Under the pieces are notes generated by a model. That model had not been told where the DNA came from. It saw nothing but the letters and a program-made list of their open reading frames with translations, and made no database searches. A program made the translations under genes and the position numbers. Of a stretch of DNA of 59,626 nucleotides, positions 52,641 through 59,626 are shown piece after piece. The DNA comes from CAG-303 sp034172985. Lineage in GTDB: Bacteria > Bacillota > Clostridia > Lachnospirales > Lachnospiraceae. Each line of letters starts with the position of its first letter. Position 1 is the first letter of the stretch. The DNA is taken from the NCBI GenBank assembly GCA_034172985.1, contig JAXFDY010000104.1, forward strand, positions 1-59,626, in the 5' to 3' direction.

Positions 52641-52667
52641 TAATGTTATGAAAAAAATATCCGATAA
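52641..52667 (+). promoter_or_regulatory. Sigma-28 (FliA/SigD)-type promoter inside the cassette
   Basis: TAATGTTA begins at 52641 and TCCGATAA lies at 52660-52667; TAAT and TCCGATAA are separated by exactly 15 bp. The consensus is TAAAGTTT-N11-GCCGATAA, so 13 of 16 positions match. It starts 18 bp after the recombinase stop codon and points out through the right-hand site. Confidence 0.7.
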
Positions 52668-52670
52668 TAT

Positions 52671-52720
52671 AAATGAAGCGAATGCAACACAATAACATAT
52701 TATGTTGCATTCGCTTCATT
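52671..52720 (+). repeat. Right recombination site with extended palindrome
   Basis: The core arms CGAATGCAACA (52679-52689) and TGTTGCATTCG (52703-52713) flank the spacer CAATAACATATTA, the reverse complement of the left spacer with one mismatch. Here the symmetry extends to 19-bp arms (AAATGAAG outside the core), which is not so at the left site. Confidence 0.85.
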
Positions 52721-52741
52721 TATTCATTCATCTATCATAGT

Positions 52742-52950
52742 TAGGGGTTTTTGACCCGAACATCATATTTATGAGTTGCCCGACAAATGAGCCGGATGTC
52801 GATTTTTTCGTGCTTTGCACTCTCAAAATCGACGCAAACATTCGAAATTCGCTCATTTTTCTGTGAAAAATGGCTACTTTCTCATGTTTGGCGGGACCCA
52901 TAGACATAAAAATACATGCAAGCATGTATTTTATGTCCATTTGTCCCTTG
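52742..52950 (+). repeat. Structured interspersed repeat, copy B
   Basis: Hairpins occur in order: GTCGATTTT/AAAATCGAC with inner GTGC/GCAC (52798-52833), CATTTTT/AAAAATG (52854-52872), then CTCATGTTTGGCGGGACCCA, and a 16-bp stem GACATAAAA..GCATGTATT (52903-52937), ending TTTGTCCCTTGG. The same layout is found inverted at 26125-26305. No credible ORF lies in 52714-52958. Confidence 0.5.
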
Positions 52951-52958
52951 GCTCATAT

Positions 52959-53795
52959 TTATTTCTCAATCCTACTTTCCGATACAATCTCCTTATCACA
53001 CTGCTCTAACACATTTTCACTTCCTGCTATGATATAGAAAAAAATACTCACATCCCATTCAGGAAAATACCGCCCGTAAATTCTGCCTTTCATCCTTGTG
53101 GTTTCAAACTCCCGATTCACTTTATTTGCAGGTTTTCCGTATTGCAGATAAGATGTCTCACCTCTTCTTTTGTTATGGGCTATCCCGCTCACTAAAATAT
53201 CTGCATCCACACGGCTCCATCCATCCAGACCGGCATAAGGCACATCGGATTCTTCTTCTGTCACATCACACTCAAAAACAAAATCCCTTTCTTTCAATCC
53301 AAAGTCTTCCAATACAAGTTCATAGAAATCAAACTTGGGAATCTCCAGTATCTCTTTCTGATTGATTGTACCATCAGAATAAAAGCCATATGGCTCTCCT
53401 TTTTCGCTGACCAGATATGCCCCATAAAAGCTGTTATAATACTCTGATTCCCTGTCATAAATTCTGCTGCATCCATGAAGCAGGTCAAATGATGGAAAAT
53501 TATACAAAATCGTAAGGGATAGATTTTCATTTCCGGTATATGTCTGAAATCCTTCATTATCTACAAACGTCATCACAAAAGGATACCAGTCCGCTTCTTT
53601 CGTCCCGGCACCTCCCGGAATATTGACAGAAAAACCTTTTTCTTTCAGAAGGCTTTCCTTTTTCATGGATGCACTGTACACACTCATAACAGCTATACTT
53701 CTCACATAAGCCGCCGGCGGTGTCAGGCAAAATAATACAAAAAGCAACAGAGCAAACAGAAGTTTTATATTTCTTCTGTGTATTTTTTCAGCCAT
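52959..53795 (-). CDS. Secreted or membrane-anchored protein of unknown function
   Basis: The 278-residue protein has a basic start and one hydrophobic segment (about 10-32, LLFALLLFVLFCLTPPAAYV), so it is exported or anchored. The remainder is soluble, acidic and rich in aromatic residues. I recognise no family or catalytic motif. Its start overlaps the end of the aminopeptidase gene by 31 bp, suggesting co-transcription. The structured repeat B lies directly downstream. Confidence 0.65.
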   Translation of the reverse strand: MAEKIHRRNIKLLFALLLFVLFCLTPPAAYVRSIAVMSVYSASMKKESLLKEKGFSVNIPGGAGTKEADWYPFVMTFVDNEGFQTYTGNENLSLTILYNFPSFDLLHGCSRIYDRESEYYNSFYGAYLVSEKGEPYGFYSDGTINQKEILEIPKFDFYELVLEDFGLKERDFVFECDVTEEESDVPYAGLDGWSRVDADILVSGIAHNKRRGETSYLQYGKPANKVNREFETTRMKGRIYGRYFPEWDVSIFFYIIAGSENVLEQCDKEIVSESRIEK

Positions 53796-55549
53796 TCCTT
53801 CTCCTCATTATTAAGATATGGTGCAACTACATCATATACTTTTTTATGATAATCGTTCAGCATCCGCTTTTCAGAAGATGTCATTTCAGACGGATCTATC
53901 GCGTCCAGATCAATCGGTGCATAAGTAATATTTTCAAACTCCATAAACTGGCCATATTCATTTTTTTCAGCCTTTTTACATAACAATTCGTTTTCGATAC
54001 GAATTCCATATTTTCCTTCGACATACACTCCCGGTTCATCTGTGGTGATCATACCTTCTTCTAATGCCGGTTCCTCTTTTGCCCCCGAAAGTTTTCTCCA
54101 ACGGAATGCATTTGGTCCCTCATGAACATTTAACAGATAACCATTTCCATGTCCCGTTCCGCATCGGTAATCAATCCCCATCTGCCACAACGGTTCCCTT
54201 GCCAGTATATCCAGATTCCGCCCGGTACATCCATAAAGAAATTTTGCATTTGCCAGAATCAGATTACTGCGTACCACTGTGGTAAACATCAGCCGCTCCT
54301 CTTTACTGATGGGACCCAGCGCAAATGTTCTTGTAATATCTGTAGAACCTTCCAGATAATGTCCTCCTGAATCTACCAGAAGGAATCCTCTCGGCTGCAG
54401 CACTGCATTATGCTCCTCATTCGGTTCATAATGCATCATTGCCGCATTCTCACCGTATGCAGCAATGGTATCAAAACTGATATCCACATAGTGTGAAAGT
54501 TCTTCTCTCAGTTTGTCCATATATCGTGCCGCATCCATTTCCGTAATTGTTTCTTTGCCGATGGTCTGTTTCAGCCAGTACATAAATTTTGTGACAGCCA
54601 CTCCATCTTTAATATGGGCATTTCTGATATTTTCTACTTCCACCCCATTTTTGACTGCCTTTCTGCTTTCTTCCGGATTTCTTTCATCTTTCACAGGAAC
54701 TGTCAATGATGCTTTCATATTATAATTGATCTTTCCCAGATCAGCTAAAACAATTCCATCCTGTATTTCTCCCAAGTCCTCATAAATATCTTCATAATCC
54801 TTCACTGTTATGTTATTCTCATCCAGATAGGTTCTAAGCTCAGGTGTGATGTTTTCCTGTTTTACATACCAAAAGCAATGTGTCCCATCCAAAATCAGAT
54901 ATGATAAAATAACCGGCACATGACTGATATCATTGCCCCGTATATTTAATAACCACGCAATATCACAGGCATCATTTAATATATGATAGTCTGCCCCTTT
55001 CTTTTCCATATCGTTTCTTACTTCTTCTATTTTTTCTTTCACAGTTTTTCCTGCGTATTTTGTTTCCAGAACAAATGGGGTACTGATTGGAAAACCGGGA
55101 CGTTCTTCCCATATTTCTCCAATCAGATCTTCCTCCGTGTACAGAGATGTTCCACATTCCCTGGCCAGTTTATGATAATATTCCCCATCTTTTGCAGACA
55201 TGACACGACCGTCAAATCCCAGTCCACCTTTTTCTGTCAAATGTTCTTTCACATATTCTTTTAATTCCGGCACACCTTCCATACCTATCCGGCATAATTT
55301 GACTTCGGTACCTTCCAGCTCATGAGCCGCCTGTATAAAATATCTGCCATCCGTCCACAAGCAAGCCTCCTCCATGGTAATCACCGCCGTTCCTGCCGAA
55401 CCGGTAAATCCTGTAATAAACTGTCTCGCCTTGAAATATTCACTGACATATTCTGATTGATGAAAGTCAGAAGTGGGTACAATATAAACAGTAAGCCCTC
55501 TCTTCTTCATAAATTGTCTAAGTTTTTCGATTCTCTGATTTATATTCAT
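53765..55549 (-). CDS. pepP: Xaa-Pro aminopeptidase (M24B)
   Basis: The 594-residue peptidase removes N-terminal residues before proline. It has two creatinase N-like domains and a C-terminal pita-bread domain with metal ligands in LVDSGGHYLEGSTDITRTF (two aspartates), GTGHGNGYLLNVHEGP (histidine), TTDEPGVYVEG and IENELL (glutamates). The long three-domain form resembles eukaryotic-type aminopeptidase P. AAAGGAG lies eleven bases before ATG. The leader holds a tandem repeat. No signal peptide, so it is cytoplasmic. Confidence 0.94.
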   Translation of the reverse strand: MNINQRIEKLRQFMKKRGLTVYIVPTSDFHQSEYVSEYFKARQFITGFTGSAGTAVITMEEACLWTDGRYFIQAAHELEGTEVKLCRIGMEGVPELKEYVKEHLTEKGGLGFDGRVMSAKDGEYYHKLARECGTSLYTEEDLIGEIWEERPGFPISTPFVLETKYAGKTVKEKIEEVRNDMEKKGADYHILNDACDIAWLLNIRGNDISHVPVILSYLILDGTHCFWYVKQENITPELRTYLDENNITVKDYEDIYEDLGEIQDGIVLADLGKINYNMKASLTVPVKDERNPEESRKAVKNGVEVENIRNAHIKDGVAVTKFMYWLKQTIGKETITEMDAARYMDKLREELSHYVDISFDTIAAYGENAAMMHYEPNEEHNAVLQPRGFLLVDSGGHYLEGSTDITRTFALGPISKEERLMFTTVVRSNLILANAKFLYGCTGRNLDILAREPLWQMGIDYRCGTGHGNGYLLNVHEGPNAFRWRKLSGAKEEPALEEGMITTDEPGVYVEGKYGIRIENELLCKKAEKNEYGQFMEFENITYAPIDLDAIDPSEMTSSEKRMLNDYHKKVYDVVAPYLNNEEKEWLKKYTEEI

Positions 55550-55569
55550 AATGTAAAAAGCTCCTTTCC

Positions 55570-55638
55570 GGCGGGCCCCTCCTCATGTCATTGACATCAG
55601 GACTCCTCCCACCATTGGCGGGCCCCTCCTCATGTCAT
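55570..55638 (-). repeat. Tandem 22-bp repeat in the pepP leader
   Basis: A 22-bp unit beginning GGCGGGCCCCTCCTCATG occurs at 55570-55591 and again, identical, at 55617-55638 (period 47 bp). Between the copies CCTCATGTCA can pair with TGACATCAGG. On the minus strand each copy shows AGGAGGGG. A TATAAT (55639-55644) places transcription start near the outer copy. Confidence 0.65.
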
Positions 55639-55676
55639 ATTATAACATACTTTTAACATTTAAGATTAAGAAAATA

Positions 55677-55706
55677 GTGACAAATTAACATGAAATCTGC
55701 TATACT
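55677..55706 (+). promoter_or_regulatory. Promoter of mgtE
   Basis: GTGACA (55677-55682), 18-bp spacer and TATACT (55701-55706). The ATG at 55707 is too close to the -10 to be the start of translation. Confidence 0.6.
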
Positions 55707-55745
55707 ATGTGTGTATGCACTCTGAAGGAAAGGATGGTTATTAGT

Positions 55746-57149
55746 ATGGAAGACTTATTAGATGACAAAAACTTAAAAAACAACACGAAAGAAATTGTGG
55801 ACCTCATACGAAGTAATTTATCCATTAAAGAAAAACGACAGCATTTAACTGATTATCATGATAATGATATTGCTGATGTTCTTGATGAGCTGACCAGTGA
55901 GGAACGTAAATCTTTGTATTCCATCATCGGTATAGAACGGACTTCTGAAATCTTTGCTTATCTGGAAGAAGATGTTGGTACTTATCTGGAAGAACTGGAT
56001 ACAGAGCGCGCTGCAGATATTATCGAATCCATGGACTCTGATGATGCGATTGATGCTTTGGAGGAGCTGGCTGACGAGCAACGTGAAGAGATTATTGAAT
56101 TAATTAATAGCGAAGCGAAAGAAGATATTGACCTGATTCAGTCTTTCAATGATAATGAAATCGGTAGCCGCATGACTACCAATTATGTAGAAATCAATAA
56201 ACGGATGAATATCCGGCAGGCCATGAAAGAGCTTGTTTCCCAGGCTGCTAAAAATGATAATATTTCTACTTTATATGTCGTGGAAGATGATGGCACGTTC
56301 TACGGTGCATTAGAGCTTCATACCCTGATTATCGCAAGAGAACATGATGATTTGGAATCCCTTGTCATTACTTCCTATCCATATGTTTACGCAGATGAGG
56401 AAATTGATGAGTGTATTGAATACTTAAAAGATTATTCCGAAGATTCTATTCCTGTGTTAGACAGAGATAAAAAACTTCTTGGTATTATCACCTCACAGGA
56501 TATTGTGGAAGTAGTAGATGAAGAGATGGGCGAAGATTATGCAAAGCTTGCCGGTCTGAGTGAAGAAGAAGATTTGCACGAACCATTAAGAGACAGTATC
56601 CGCAAACGTATGCCATGGTTAATTATTTTATTATTCTTAAGTCTTGGAGTTTCAGCGATTACAGGATTATTTGAACCGGTCATGGCACAACTGACCCTGA
56701 TCGTATCATTCCAGTCACTGATACTCGGTATGTCTGGTAATGTAGGTACCCAGTCACTGGGTGTGACCATACGCGTTCTTTCTAATGATGATGATCTTGA
56801 GACGAAAGATATCCGTCATCTGATATTTAAGGAAGTGCGTATCGGCCTGTCCAATGGATTTATCCTTGGCTGCCTCACTTTTACCTTTATCGGATTATTT
56901 GTGCTGATTGCCAAAGGACAGACACCGTTATTTTCTTTTTCGGTATCTCTCTGTATTGGCCTTGCACTTATGATTGCCATGGGAATCTCCAGTTTTACAG
57001 GCACAATCATCCCGATTACACTGAAAAAATTTGGAATGGATCCTGCTGTTGCATCCGGTCCGCTGATTACCACCATGAACGACCTTGTGGCCGTAATCAC
57101 TTATTATGGTACCGCATGGATACTGTTGATCAACACATTACATCTTTAA
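55746..57149 (+). CDS. mgtE: MgtE-family magnesium transporter
   Basis: The 467-residue protein has an acidic N-domain of helical repeats (about 1-130, with DELTSEERKSLYSII), a tandem CBS domain (about 130-255), and a five-helix membrane domain (about 275-467) with GNVGTQSLGVTIR and the pore-lining PLITTMNDLVAVITYYG. Mg2+ enters the cell; the N-domain and CBS domains sense Mg2+ and gate the channel. Starts at 55734 and 55746 are both possible; the former has AAGGA too near. It is a single-gene unit closed by a terminator. Confidence 0.93.
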   Translation: MEDLLDDKNLKNNTKEIVDLIRSNLSIKEKRQHLTDYHDNDIADVLDELTSEERKSLYSIIGIERTSEIFAYLEEDVGTYLEELDTERAADIIESMDSDDAIDALEELADEQREEIIELINSEAKEDIDLIQSFNDNEIGSRMTTNYVEINKRMNIRQAMKELVSQAAKNDNISTLYVVEDDGTFYGALELHTLIIAREHDDLESLVITSYPYVYADEEIDECIEYLKDYSEDSIPVLDRDKKLLGIITSQDIVEVVDEEMGEDYAKLAGLSEEEDLHEPLRDSIRKRMPWLIILLFLSLGVSAITGLFEPVMAQLTLIVSFQSLILGMSGNVGTQSLGVTIRVLSNDDDLETKDIRHLIFKEVRIGLSNGFILGCLTFTFIGLFVLIAKGQTPLFSFSVSLCIGLALMIAMGISSFTGTIIPITLKKFGMDPAVASGPLITTMNDLVAVITYYGTAWILLINTLHL

Positions 57150-57157
57150 ATGATAGG

Positions 57158-57196
57158 AGGACGAAAAATGCTGCTATACATTTTCCGTCCTTTTCC
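57158..57196 (+). terminator. Terminator of mgtE
   Basis: AGGACGAAAAATG pairs with CATTTTCCGTCCT with one bulge or mismatch around an eight-base loop, followed by TTTTCC. It begins eight bases after the stop codon. Confidence 0.8.
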
Positions 57197-57205
57197 TGTT
57201 TTTCT

Positions 57206-57709
57206 TTATAACTCAAAAGCCTGTTTAATACTGTCATAGTGCAGAAAAATCCCCTGCTTTGCCAATTCTTTTATCTCATCCAGAGTTGCAAACCGGTATC
57301 CCAAAGTTTCTTCTTCCTGAAGTTTCAGATCCGATTCATCAATATCCATGACAAAACGATATACATCTACAAAATAATTATCTCCCTCTCCGGGATTTTC
57401 TCTGTGATAAGTAAACAGATATCCATCTCCACAGCCGGAAACGTCCAGCCCCGTCTCTTCTCTTATTTCCCTCTCTACAGCCTCACGGGATTCCTCTCCC
57501 GCCATAGCCGCACCGCCTGATACTTCCCACCATCCGGGTGCCCATGCCTTCGTCATCACACGCTGGGTAATTAAAAAAGTTCCATCCGGACGGGCAATCA
57601 CACCGAGTACCGTCAGATGATATTCTCCATCCTGCAGGCACCAGTCATTTCTCCTCATGGTACGTCCTGTCCTCTGCTTATTACTATCATAAATATCCCA
57701 CAATTCCAT
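57206..57709 (-). CDS. NUDIX hydrolase
   Basis: The 167-residue protein carries the Nudix box GGAAMAGEESREAVEREIRE followed by ETGL, with all catalytic glutamates. The start MELWDIYDSNKQRTGRTM resembles the isopentenyl-diphosphate-isomerase-like and YfcD-like NUDIX subgroup. It hydrolyses a nucleoside diphosphate linked to an unknown group. AAAGGA lies nine bases before ATG. Confidence 0.9.
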   Translation of the reverse strand: MELWDIYDSNKQRTGRTMRRNDWCLQDGEYHLTVLGVIARPDGTFLITQRVMTKAWAPGWWEVSGGAAMAGEESREAVEREIREETGLDVSGCGDGYLFTYHRENPGEGDNYFVDVYRFVMDIDESDLKLQEEETLGYRFATLDEIKELAKQGIFLHYDSIKQAFEL

Positions 57710-57736
57710 CTTATATGTTCCTTTCCAAGTAGCTTA

Positions 57737-58153
57737 CTATGATTTCTCCAAAACCGACGTGCAATGAGGACATCTTGTTGCATCAATGGCAATCTCACTC
57801 TTACAATACGGACATTTTTTTGTGGTAGGCTCTTTCTTTTCCTCTTTTTTTTCAAACTTAGATGTTGCTCTGTTGACAACTTTCATCATCATGAAAATAA
57901 TAAATGCCATTATCAGAAAGTTAATTACTGCTGTAATAAATTTACCATAATATAAGGTAACTTCACCTAACAGATTAATACTTAGCTGATCAAAGTTCAT
58001 TCCTCCGAACAATCCAAGAATCGGATTAATAATATCATTTACCAGAGATGATACAATACTTGTAAATGCACCACCAATAATGATACCAATAGCCATATCC
58101 ATAACATTTCCACGGCTGATAAACTCTTTAAATTCTTTGATAAAATTTTTCAT
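57737..58153 (-). CDS. mscL: Large-conductance mechanosensitive channel with zinc-ribbon tail
   Basis: The 138-residue protein has the MscL start KEFKEFISRGNVMDMAIGII, TM1 with the pore glycines (GAFTSIVSSLV), a periplasmic loop, and TM2 (FITAVINFLIMAFIIFMMMK). In place of the usual helical tail is a zinc-ribbon CPYCKSEIAIDATRCPHC. MscL releases solutes on osmotic downshock. AGGAGG lies five bases before ATG. It precedes the NUDIX gene by 27 bp. Confidence 0.95.
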   Translation of the reverse strand: MKNFIKEFKEFISRGNVMDMAIGIIIGGAFTSIVSSLVNDIINPILGLFGGMNFDQLSINLLGEVTLYYGKFITAVINFLIMAFIIFMMMKVVNRATSKFEKKEEKKEPTTKKCPYCKSEIAIDATRCPHCTSVLEKS

Positions 58154-58212
58154 ATGTGCCTCCTGATTTTTTCTTTATCATACCACAAGAATCAACAGAA
58201 AAAAACTTATTT

Positions 58213-59118
58213 TTACTGATTACAGTACTCACATGCCTTCAGTGCCGCTACCGCTCCGTCTGAAGTGGCCGTAGTAAGCTGCCGGACTTCTTTCGTCCTG
58301 CAGTCCCCCGCTGTATAAATGCCCTGGCACTTTGTCTCACATGTTTCTCCTGCTACAATATATCCCTTACTATCTGTCTCAACAAGATTCTCAAACGCCT
58401 CATTTTCCGGTTCCTGACCCACAGCAATAAAAAGTCCGCTCACCGGAATATCTTTTTCTTCCTTTGTATCTGTCTCCTGAATCGTAATGGCAGAAAGCAG
58501 TTTCTCTCCTTTTAGTGTTGTAACAATATGCTTCAGAATAAATTCTACATTGTCTCTTTCCTGCAATGCATTTAAAAGTTTACTTTCTCCACGAAATTCA
58601 TCTCTGCGATGTATCAGGTAAACTTTTCTGCAATAATTGCTGAGAAACAGTGCATCCTCCAGTGCCGTATTTCCTCCACCGACAACCGCCACATCTTTCC
58701 CGCGAAAGAACATCCCGTCGCAAGTTGCACAATATGACACTCCCGAGCCCAAAAGTTCATTCTCCCTCTCAACACCTAACTCTCTGTTTCTAGCCCCTGT
58801 AGCGATGACAACCGTCTTACAATCATACACATGTTCCTCTGTCACTACTTTTTTTCCTATACCTTCATCCTCTATCCGGATTACCTTTTCGTAGACAATC
58901 TCTGCCCCAAGCTCCACTGCCTGATGATACAGATTCGAGGCAAATTCATATCCTGATATTTTAGGAATGCCGGGATAATTCTCTACTTCAGGTGTATTGA
59001 CAATCTGTCCGCCATAATTTTTCTTTTCGCAGACAAGCACACGTTTTCCCGCTCTCACTCCATAAATAGCTGCCGACAATCCCGCCGGTCCGGCTCCTAT
59101 TATAATAATATCATACAT
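58213..59118 (-). CDS. trxB: Thioredoxin reductase
   Basis: The 301-residue flavoenzyme has the FAD-binding GAGPAGLSAAIYGVRAGKRV at the N-terminus, the redox centre YCATCDG in mid-protein, the NADPH-binding GGGNTALEDALFLS and the C-terminal FAD contact GIYTAGDCRTKEVRQ. It reduces thioredoxin with NADPH. It is 15 bp behind trxA and forms an operon with it. Confidence 0.96.
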   Translation of the reverse strand: MYDIIIIGAGPAGLSAAIYGVRAGKRVLVCEKKNYGGQIVNTPEVENYPGIPKISGYEFASNLYHQAVELGAEIVYEKVIRIEDEGIGKKVVTEEHVYDCKTVVIATGARNRELGVERENELLGSGVSYCATCDGMFFRGKDVAVVGGGNTALEDALFLSNYCRKVYLIHRRDEFRGESKLLNALQERDNVEFILKHIVTTLKGEKLLSAITIQETDTKEEKDIPVSGLFIAVGQEPENEAFENLVETDSKGYIVAGETCETKCQGIYTAGDCRTKEVRQLTTATSDGAVAALKACEYCNQ

Positions 59119-59133
59119 GCATTCTCTCCCGTT

Positions 59134-59445
59134 CTAAATTCCAAAGAATTGTTCAATCTCATTCAAAGGCATAGCTCCCATTGTTTTCTTTACTTCTTTT
59201 CCATCTTTCATCAATATAAATGTAGGAATGGACATGACACCAAATTCAGCCGCAAGCTCCGGCTCCTCGTCTACATTTACTTTTCCAACCTTTAAATCTG
59301 TATGTTTCTCTGCCAATGCCTCCATCACCGGTCCCATCATCTGGCATGGTCCACACCAGGCTGCCCAGAAATCAATCAACACCGGCTTATCAGACTTTTT
59401 CACTTCTTCCTCAAAATTTTGTTTTGTAATATGCAATAATGCCAT
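59134..59445 (-). CDS. trxA: Thioredoxin
   Basis: The 103-residue protein has the active site FWAAWCGPCQMMGP (Cys31 and Cys34), the cis-proline VMSIPTF and GKEVKKTMGAM. It is full length for thioredoxin. GAGGG lies six bases before the ATG. It is the first gene of the trxA-trxB operon. Confidence 0.97.
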   Translation of the reverse strand: MALLHITKQNFEEEVKKSDKPVLIDFWAAWCGPCQMMGPVMEALAEKHTDLKVGKVNVDEEPELAAEFGVMSIPTFILMKDGKEVKKTMGAMPLNEIEQFFGI

Positions 59446-59474
59446 AATTATCCCTCTCTTTCTTAAACTTATTT

Positions 59475-59499
59475 AGGAGTTTGCGAAACTCCTATTATA
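59475..59499 (-). promoter_or_regulatory. trxA promoter with a palindrome over the start site
   Basis: TATAAT (59494-59499) on the minus strand has no good -35. The palindrome AGGAGTTT-GCG-AAACTCCT (59475-59493) directly follows and would cover the transcription start, as an operator would. The last 130 bases of the window hold no gene, but GGATACCAGGGT near 59545 matches one end of repeat A. Confidence 0.45.
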
Positions 59500-59626
59500 C
59501 TTATTCTTCACAGAAATCAGCTTCTATATTCAACTGATTTTTGGATACCAGGGTTCCATTCAGATATAATAAGTAAGTTATTTGTATCCGGACTCCTTTT
59601 TCTTCTATGTTATATGCTACATCTTC

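Larger units (their letters stand above)
51934..52713. other. Putative invertible recombinase cassette upstream of csrA-fliC
   Basis: About 780 bp bounded by two 35-bp sites in inverted orientation. Inside are a plus-strand tyrosine recombinase gene and, after its stop codon, a sigma-28-type promoter pointing right. Inversion would leave the outer sequences unchanged and turn that promoter toward csrA and fliC, with about 80 bases of leader before csrA. In the drawn orientation it faces away from them. That it inverts is inferred from structure; a small mobile element with terminal repeats is the alternative. Confidence 0.65.

Noticed and set aside
51934..52713. Simple insertion sequence or integron cassette
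   Set aside because: No DDE transposase and no visible target duplication. The flanking sites are palindromic recombinase-core-like sites with matching spacers, which fits inversion better; not fully excluded.
52671..52720. Right-hand palindrome as terminator of the recombinase gene
   Set aside because: It has a long stem but no T-run, and its core is repeated at the left site upstream of the gene.
55570..55638. CRISPR-like direct repeats
   Set aside because: Only two copies, no further spacers and no cas genes; it lies in the leader of pepP.

Overview
The window looks like a chromosomal segment of a low-GC, anaerobic, spore-forming and probably motile member of the Clostridia, most likely family Lachnospiraceae. 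The basis is the AT-rich DNA, strong AGGAGG ribosome binding sites, the conserved sporulation/division cluster (spoVT, HU, rlbA, yabP, yabQ, divIC, spoIIE, tilS, hpt, ftsH), an [FeFe]-hydrogenase-like protein, hybrid-cluster protein, flagellin with CsrA, and a T-box in front of ileS. I cannot name the species. Most genes are on the minus strand.

Layout. 1-3.7 kb: iron alcohol dehydrogenase, an AraC-type regulator with its own consensus promoter and a palindromic leader, and an ornithine-cyclodeaminase-family protein. 3.7-9.7 kb: glycogen phosphorylase directly behind ileS, both under an isoleucine T-box. 9.7-15 kb: an operon of two related membrane proteins, nicotinate phosphoribosyltransferase, a NusG-II protein and a GGDEF/EAL-like/LamG-like protein. 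15-21 kb: lipid acyltransferase, small membrane proteins, BlaI and LysR regulators, a degenerate SGNH-like protein with a SemiSWEET-like transporter, and a YitT protein. 21-26 kb: [FeFe]-hydrogenase-like protein translationally coupled to a membrane diguanylate cyclase, AzlCD, and a cytidylate-kinase-like protein. 26-30 kb: structured repeat, alpha/beta-hydrolase, tRNA-Leu and tRNA-Tyr, GH13 glucosidase. 30-38.5 kb: the sporulation/division/housekeeping cluster. 38.5-47.5 kb: orphan sugar-binding lipoprotein with a chemoreceptor, SCP2-like protein, AAA/PD-(D/E)XK protein carrying an in-frame palindromic insert, an F420-hydrogenase-beta-like Fe-S protein, and a PTS EIIC-EAL fusion. 47.5-49.8 kb: hybrid-cluster protein and its ferredoxin. 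49.9-52.9 kb: flagellin, csrA and a recombinase cassette. 53-59.6 kb: secreted unknown protein, Xaa-Pro aminopeptidase, MgtE, NUDIX, MscL, thioredoxin reductase and thioredoxin.

The most striking signal is at 51934-52713. A minimal tyrosine recombinase gene is enclosed by two matching 35-bp sites in inverted orientation. Between the recombinase stop codon and the right-hand site, inside the cassette, lies a sigma-28-type promoter (TAAT-N15-TCCGATAA) that points outward, away from the motility genes as drawn. Inverting the cassette would place this promoter in front of csrA-flagellin. I infer a self-encoded phase-variation switch for flagellin, drawn here in the OFF orientation. It is not proven by the sequence alone.

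A second theme is cyclic-di-GMP: three multidomain GGDEF/EAL proteins (9743-11659, 22598-24289, 45326-47452) occur near redox, NAD and sugar-sensing genes and in the same region as chemotaxis and flagellar genes. Two interspersed structured repeats (about 26.1-26.3 kb and 52.74-52.95 kb) and the 78-bp palindromic insert at 43111-43188 are further unexplained elements.
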